From NCBI RefSeq assembly GCF_902686445.1, contig NC_062227.1, positions 24,854,777 through 24,918,776 of the forward strand: a stretch of DNA of 64,000 nucleotides, read 5' to 3'. Each line of letters opens with the position of its first letter. Position 1 is the stretch's first letter. The stretch is from Sciurus carolinensis (lineage: Eukaryota > Chordata > Mammalia > Rodentia > Sciuridae). Positions 58,581 through 64,000 of this stretch are shown here, piece after piece. The translations under genes were made by a program, and so were the position numbers. The notes under the pieces were generated by a model, which was not told where the DNA came from, did no database searches, and worked only from the letters and a program-made list of their open reading frames with translations.

Positions 58581-60697
58581 TCGACCATCCAACATTACCC
58601 AAGGAAATACAGGAGAAAATAATTAAAACTGTGTCTACAAAGAAGCCCTGGGAGATGACCTGAGCACTTGTGCAGCCAGAAACATGAAACGAGTGGTCTT
58701 TTAACTAAATTTCAAATTCCTGTGTTTTGTTGTGCTTGACCTTCATTCAGTTCTACAAACAGAGAGATGTTTGATTTCCTGAAGTTTCTTGTTTCTTAGA
58801 CTCTAGATAATTAAAGTTTTATGTATCTGTCTGGAAAGATAGACGTCAGGTCCCACCGTGGCATGGTGCTTTATTTGATGGCTATGTGTTTAGGAACATC
58901 AAAAGCATGATTGTTAGATGAGATTGGTTTGGTAGTCAGACTTCCTTGTTCCTCCCTCTTCAGAAGGGTGTGGCAGTTCAAGGGGAGCTCAGAGAATCAC
59001 GGGAATTTGAAGACTCCCAAGATTAGAGTAATAGGTACATTGGCATTCTAATTTAGACTAAAGAAAGAGGGAGATGCCTGAGAAAACATAATGCTCTCTG
59101 ATACCTATAATCTTGCTTTTTTGGTATCATGTCCTTTTTCAATTTAATAAGTCGTAGATGAAAATTCAGTCTCAAGTTAAATAAAATGTTTTAAAAAACA
59201 AGACCATTTTCTGAAACCACCTGTAAGCTTTACGATAACCGCTGGTTCCAAACCTTGCAGTTGAAGTTGTCAGTTTCGGTTATTAACTTCCACTGTTAGA
59301 TTTATGATTTTATTCTAGAAATAAACTCTGGCTCAAACTTGATCAACAGCTTCTCTCTTATGTATAAGGGAAAACTTGGAAGAGAAACAGACTCACAATT
59401 TTGTACTCGTTTTCAGGCAAATGCAAACAAACAAAAACCAATGCTGCCAGTGTTTGCAGAAACAGTTTCTATCTATGAATGCTGAGACAGCCGTACTTAC
59501 GTGGAGGCAGGCAGACGTGTTACTCATAGGGGATTCCCAGCCCCAGTCCATATTCAGAGAAATTGCAGAGATTATCATGGAACCAAAAATTAAGGAATCT
59601 GAGACTGATGTGAATCTCAGGGCCCTTTTGCTGACTTAGATATTAGTTCCACCTCTCACTAGTCAATTAGTTCAGGATTTTGACAGATGGAGTTTTGATA
59701 CCACTTGGGGCTCAGTAAGGTGTGCATTCTGTTGCTAATAATAGTTACTCTACACTATGAAGCCTTCTCACAATTCCTTTGATTAGAAATCATATGGCTT
59801 TTGTTTAAAAATACTTTCTGATCAATTTATTCTCCTTCCTTTCTCTCTCCAACTTCTATGAGGCAAAAAAAAGGAATTGTTTATTTTTTACTTCAGCCTC
59901 CGCCCCACGTGTGCAAACTGGCTATCTTCAGTCTTTCCCTTTTTTTTTTTTTTGTGCTAATTTTTCTCTAAGAAAAATGAAGCATATTGTGTCCAGAAAA
60001 ATAGTTTCTTAACTAAATATCCTCCAAGAAGCTGACTCTTTGCTCAAAGGTTCTAAATTATGTTTCAAAAATCTTAAGAAGCATCCACATTTTATCTCAA
60101 CCTTACATTTGGAAACTTTAGTACCTTTATCTTTGCCGAAGCAGCAGTTTCCAAATGTCACGTACAATTTATTCCATTTTAAAAGAAAAGGATTTCAAGT
60201 TCATATAGTTTTGCAGATCTTTATATCTTTTGGCCAAGAGCTCTCTCTTGAATGATGTAAGCCAATCTTTTCCCAAGCTTATTATATAATTATTGACCTC
60301 AAATTCCTGGATCTCTCTAAAAGAGCATCACCTCCATCTCCGCCTCTCCCCACTTTTTTATTTGTCAGTGGAGATTCATAGTCACTAGAACTTTTTTCGT
60401 TGTTAACATTTGTTACCACTGTGATTTTAAGAATAAAAATTTGGGAGGCCAAATTCCTGGATCCCTTTAGAAGAGCAAAACCTCCACCTCTAATTTGTCT
60501 TCTGTGTGTTTGGCTAACCATGGCATGGACCTCTCCCCTGCCCCCAAAGAGAAGAGAAAGATCAAGACTGGGAGATGGAAAAAAGAAAAACTTTGGAAGC
60601 CAAATAGGCAAATATCCAAGAGCTGAGAGAATTGACAGAGAAAGGCAGAACTCTTAACTTTGAGAATTAATCATTCCTTGTCCTCATTTACATATTG
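58581..60697. other. Unique intergenic sequence
   Basis: About 2.1 kb without a recognised gene. 60290-60330 and 60450-60490 share 'aaattcctggatc' and 'agagcaaaacctccacctc'-type text, a weak local duplication about 160 bp apart. Confidence 0.4.
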
Positions 60698-60710
60698 CTC
60701 ATTCTTTGGG

Positions 60711-60866
60711 GTTTTTTTTTTTTTTGGGGGGGTGGTACTGGGGTTTGAATACAGGGGCACTCAACCACTAAGCCACATTCCCAACCATATTTTGGCTTTG
60801 AACTCCTGATCCTCCTGCCTCAGCCTCCGGAGCCGCTGGGATTACAGGCATGTGCCACCGTGCCTG
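60711..60866 (-). mobile_element. Dimeric SINE, antisense, internally shortened
   Basis: Poly-T, 'tggtactggggtttgaatac', 'caaccactaagccacattcc', then directly 'ttggctttgaactcctgatc' and 'ggattacaggcatgtgccac'. The middle of the left monomer is missing. TSD gctcattctttgg at 60698-60710 and again from about 60867. Confidence 0.9.
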
Positions 60867-60879
60867 GCTCATTCTTTGG

Positions 60880-61529
60880 TTTTAAGAGGCTAAAACAGAG
60901 ACCAAGTGAAGTGTTTTATTAATCAAGACTAGTTCCAGAATTTTCTCATGGAACATCAATTCTGCTCCTTTCTTTATATTTTCAAAGGTGGCATAAGGAT
61001 AATTCAACAGGACCTGAGCATTTATATGTGATGTTATTGTGGTGGCACATGTAAAGATGTCCCTTTAAACGTATCCCCTTTAAAATAAACTTATACCTTT
61101 TAATGCACTGTTAGATGGTGAACATTCCTGGGGCTGAGTTCTCTATCTATTGGCCCATTTTGGTTTCTTTTAGCATGTGTTTCTCAAATTTAGTTACATG
61201 ACCTCTGGGATATGAAGCAATCCACAGAAGAAATGGCATTAATTTACTTAAAAAATGTAGAAGGATAGGAGAGAAATTAAACCAATATAACTTTTAGCTT
61301 AAAATGTTTTTATAATTAAAAACATTGCTTGTAATTTTGAATGGAATGCAAAATTTCCACTCCATATAATAGAACACAGGCTTCAAAGATTTTAATGTTC
61401 AGGGGGCTTGCTTATTGAGTCCCTTCTGGTTGGTAGGTGACTTCAGTAAAAGCAACACTACTCAATGTACATATTTCATTATACTATCTATTAATGGGTT
61501 GCAAGTTAAATAACCTATTAAAATTGATT
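60880..61529. other. Unique AT-rich sequence
   Basis: No gene or repeat recognised with confidence. Confidence 0.4.
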
Positions 61530-62541
61530 ATGGAACCAGCCTAGGTACCTTTCAATATGCAATAGGTAAAGAAAATGTAGTATATTTATTCAGCCATAAG
61601 GAAGAATGAAATTATGTCATTTGCTGGTGAATGGATAGAACTGGAGAACACCATGCTAAATGAAATAAGTCTGACTCTGAAAGTCAAAGGTCAAACGTTT
61701 TCTCTCATATGTGAAAGTTAGAGAGGAAAAAAAAAAGAAATTAAAAAACGGATTTCATGAAAATAGAAGGGAGACTGTTTTAGTCAGCTTTTTTGCTGCT
61801 GTAACTAAAGGACCTGGCCAGCACAATTGTAGAGGAGAAAAAGTTTATTTGGGGGCTCATGGTTTCCAGGTCTCAGTCCATAGACAGCTGGCTCCATTCT
61901 TTGGGACTGGAGGTGAGGCTGGACATCATGGAGGAAGAGTGTGGCAGAGGGAAGCAGCTCACATGATGATCAGAAAGCAGAGAGAGAGAGACTCCAGTCT
62001 CCACGTACAAATACATACCCCAAAGCCAGGCCCCCAATGAACCACTTCCTCCAGCCACACCCCATCTGCCTCCAGTTACCACTCAGTTAGTCCCATCAGG
62101 GATTAATCCACTGATTAGGTTAAGGCTATAACCCAATCATTTATCCTCCAAACTTTATTGCATCGTCTCACACATGAGCTTTTGGAGGACACCACATCTA
62201 AACCATAACAGAGTTCAATAGAATAAAGAAAAGGGATGGAGAGGGAGGAGGAAGAGGAGGGCAGGGAAATACTGGGGAATGAAACCTACCAAATTATACT
62301 ATGTTCATGTACAAATATGCTACAATGTCCTGCTTATATGTATAATTTTAGTGCAATAATAATAACAGGAAGGAGATGAGTAGAATAGAGCAAGCAGATC
62401 CGGGGAGGGAGGAGGGAAGGCAAAAGGAAGGTACTGGGGAATGAGATTGATTAAATTATGTGAATGTTTGAATATGGCAGAATGAACCTCACTCTTACAT
62501 TTAGTTATAATAACCAATAAAAGTGATTATAATTACAAAAA
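61530..62541 (+). mobile_element. L1 3' end, sense, split by a MaLR LTR
   Basis: 61530-61775 ('tattcagccataaggaagaa', 'tggatagaactggagaacac', 'gtctgactctgaaagtcaaa') and 62211-62541 ('gaaagggatggagagg'-like purine text, 'aataaaagtgattataatta', A run) are one L1 3' end. The 3' UTR carries a partial internal repeat ('ggtactggggaatgagattg' beside 'aatactggggaatgaaacc'). Confidence 0.85.
61776..62210 (-). mobile_element. ERVL-MaLR solo LTR, antisense, inside L1
   Basis: Opens 'tgttttagtcagcttttttg' and closes 'tctaaaccataaca'. Landmarks are 'aaaagtttatttgggggctc', 'ggacatcatggaggaagagt' and 'gattaggttaaggctataac'. Flanks gagac and gagtt may be decayed TSDs. Confidence 0.85.
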
Positions 62542-63116
62542 AAGGAAATAATTATTAGTGAAGATTCAAACTCCCATATGCTAAAGAAAAAGAGAAAAGA
62601 AAGAAAAGAATTATAATTTCAGGGATACTGAATCCAGAGAATCAAGCTCCTTCCAATAAGGTTATCTCTCTTTCCCTCTCCATCTTTTGACTTCACTTTC
62701 TTCTAAGTCACTTTCAGACTCAGGACTTTCACGTTGGTGGCTCCTGGCACCACCAGCTTTTCGTTATCTTTACAGTGAGGAACTTTCATCCCTAGGCCTG
62801 GGGCAAAGGATAAGCTACCTGATCATGAGTGGATCCTATGCCCATCTTTAGAAAGAAGAGCAGGGACCGGTTCTGTGCAAATCAATGCCAACTGCAGCAG
62901 CCTGTGGTACATGTGTGTGTGTACAGAGTGTGTACAGGGAGGGGAGAGGTAGGGATGTGGGCAATGTCAATGGATACCATGAGGTAAACATTGCATAAAT
63001 CCACTGAGATGATTTTTCAAAAGATTGTTTCTTCTTAGAACTCTGAGTACCTTCTATGTGATAAAGATACTATCTTAATTTGACAACATTGGATTTATTG
63101 GAAAATGGAGCTAACA
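62542..63116. other. Unique sequence
   Basis: Purine-rich run at 62580-62612; nothing else recognised. Confidence 0.4.
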
Positions 63117-63230
63117 TTGAGCAACCACCTATTTCAATATTCACAATCATCTTTTGGTAGACACAATGAAGCCCCATTTTACAGATGAAGAAACTAAATC
63201 TCAGGGAGAAGAAAGTAATGGTTATAAAAT
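63117..63230 (-). mobile_element. MIR fragment, antisense
   Basis: 'gccccattttacagatgaag' and 'aaactaaatctcagggagaa' are the diagnostic reversed MIR core. Confidence 0.7.
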
Positions 63231-63306
63231 AGTGACCACAATAGCAAACCTACTTACCAGATGAGTTCGAGAAGAAACTATAGACTTAAAAATGGAGGAA
63301 GGGGTG

Positions 63307-63446
63307 GGCTGGGGTTGTAGCTCAGTGGTAGAGCTATTGCCTTGCATGTGTGAGGCACAGGAACTGGGCTTGATCCTCAGCACTACATGAAAATGAGTAA
63401 ACAAAGATATTGTGTCCATCAACAACTAAGAAATTTTTTTTTAAAA
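63307..63446 (+). mobile_element. Long-tailed ID-like SINE
   Basis: 'ggctggggttgtagctcagt', 'gggcttgatcctcagcacta' and 'gatattgtgtccatcaacaa', then a T/A tail. It shares a target sequence with the next SINE. Confidence 0.9.
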
Positions 63447-63460
63447 AAGTGGAGGAAGTG

Positions 63461-63535
63461 GCTGGGGATGTAGCTCAATGGCAGAACACTTGGCTAGAAT
63501 GTGTAGGGCCCTGGGTTTAATCCCCAGTACTGCAA

Positions 63536-63588
<53 letters not shown>
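63461..63588 (+). mobile_element. ID-like SINE with (CA)n tail
   Basis: 'ggctggggatgtagctcaat', 'ccctgggtttaatccccagt' and 'actgcaaaaagcaaa', followed by about 22 CA units (63544-63588) that replaced the A tail. Confidence 0.9.
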
Positions 63589-63589
<1 letters not shown>

Positions 63590-63739
63590 GAGTGGAGGTA
63601 GAAAGAGAAAGAGAGAATCAAAGGCATCCTAGATAGTACTTGTGCAGTTAGAACTAGCCTACTGGAGAGTTAGTTTTCAAATTAACATATTTTCTTTCCT
63701 GTTCCATACAGAAGTTTTCATGGGTGTCCCAAAATGTAT

Positions 63740-64000
63740 ATGAACTCCCCCTAATTTACAATGGTTTGACTTACACTTTCAACTTTATTGTGAAAGCCAT
63801 ATTATGTGAAAGCCATAGACAATCAATAGGAACAGACTTACATATTAAAATTTTTACCTTTTCCTGAGTAAGCAATATGTGGTATGATCTCTAATGCTGG
63901 GCAACTGCAATCAGGAGGAATCAACCAGCACAGGTCAGTGTACTATTTTGTTGCTAAGTTGTGATATTTGGTAGGTTGGGCATATTCAATGCATTTTTTA
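63740..64000. mobile_element. Ancient DNA-transposon-like sequence, runs off the window
   Basis: 'atttacaatggtttgactta', 'ctttattgtgaaagccatat' and 'atatttggtaggttgggcat' then 'attcaatgcatttttt' follow an old mammalian DNA transposon family, probably Tigger class. A short internal duplication of 'gtgaaagccata' lies at about 63793-63820. The 3' end is beyond 64000. Confidence 0.5.

Noticed and set aside
58160..58588. 142-codon minus ORF
   Set aside because: It spans a poly-A/poly-T tract and the candidate LTR. No motif.
1..64000. CRISPR-like or phage-like arrays, operons or defence islands
   Set aside because: The regular repeats are microsatellites and SINEs. The window is mammalian, with no prokaryotic gene organisation.

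Overview
This is mammalian nuclear DNA, most likely from a squirrel-family rodent (ground squirrel, marmot or tree squirrel). The pointers are many copies of two tRNA-derived/7SL-derived SINE types typical of Sciuridae: the ID/ID-like monomer with the 'gctggggatgtggctcagtggtagag...' head, and the dimer that joins an Alu/B1-like left half to an ID-like right half (B1-dID/STRID type). Rodent-type L1 3' ends, ERVL-MaLR LTRs and ancient mammalian repeats (MIR, L2-like, MLT1, Tigger-class DNA transposons) accompany them. The species is inferred, not proven. No bacterial or phage features, CRISPR array or functional tRNA/rRNA gene was seen.

The window looks like intergenic or intronic 'gene desert'. 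I could not support any intact protein-coding gene. The only recognisable coding sequence is an intronless, damaged copy of SLC34A2 (sodium/phosphate cotransporter NaPi-2b) at about 22.35-24.21 kb on the plus strand. It has two frameshifts, a changed first QSSS motif and a missing C-terminus, so I call it a processed pseudogene.

Layout: 0-7.7 kb is mostly unique AT-rich DNA with an ID-like SINE, MIR, two MaLR/MLT1 LTRs and a perfect 46-bp direct repeat. 7.7-8.6 kb holds a CpG-rich solo LTR and two SINEs inserted one after the other at the same target. 8.6-20 kb holds MaLR LTRs (one inside an L1), MIRs, a Tigger-type element and SINEs. 20.2-26.3 kb is a nested complex: a duplicated ~107-bp unit split by an antisense L1, which is itself split by a 3.14-kb block (16-bp target-site duplication) carrying the SLC34A2 pseudogene, followed by two older L1 3' ends. 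26.3-40.7 kb is mostly unique DNA with MIR, two MaLR LTRs and a MER2-like DNA transposon hit by a SINE. 40.7-49.3 kb is SINE-rich, with a tetranucleotide microsatellite grown from a SINE tail and three MaLR/MLT1 LTRs. 49.3-64 kb holds unique stretches, L1 and HAL1-like remnants, further LTRs and a second doubly-hit SINE site, and it runs off the end inside an old DNA-transposon-like sequence.

The most interesting structure is the 3.14-kb block at 21,072-24,213. Its flanks have the hallmarks of L1-type target-primed insertion (TSD and a TTTT/AA site), but it carries the pseudogene in the sense opposite to the insertion. A second retrotransposition of an antisense transcript, 5'-truncated on reverse transcription, would explain why the SLC34A2 copy lacks its 3' end. 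I did not find a new multi-gene biological system here.
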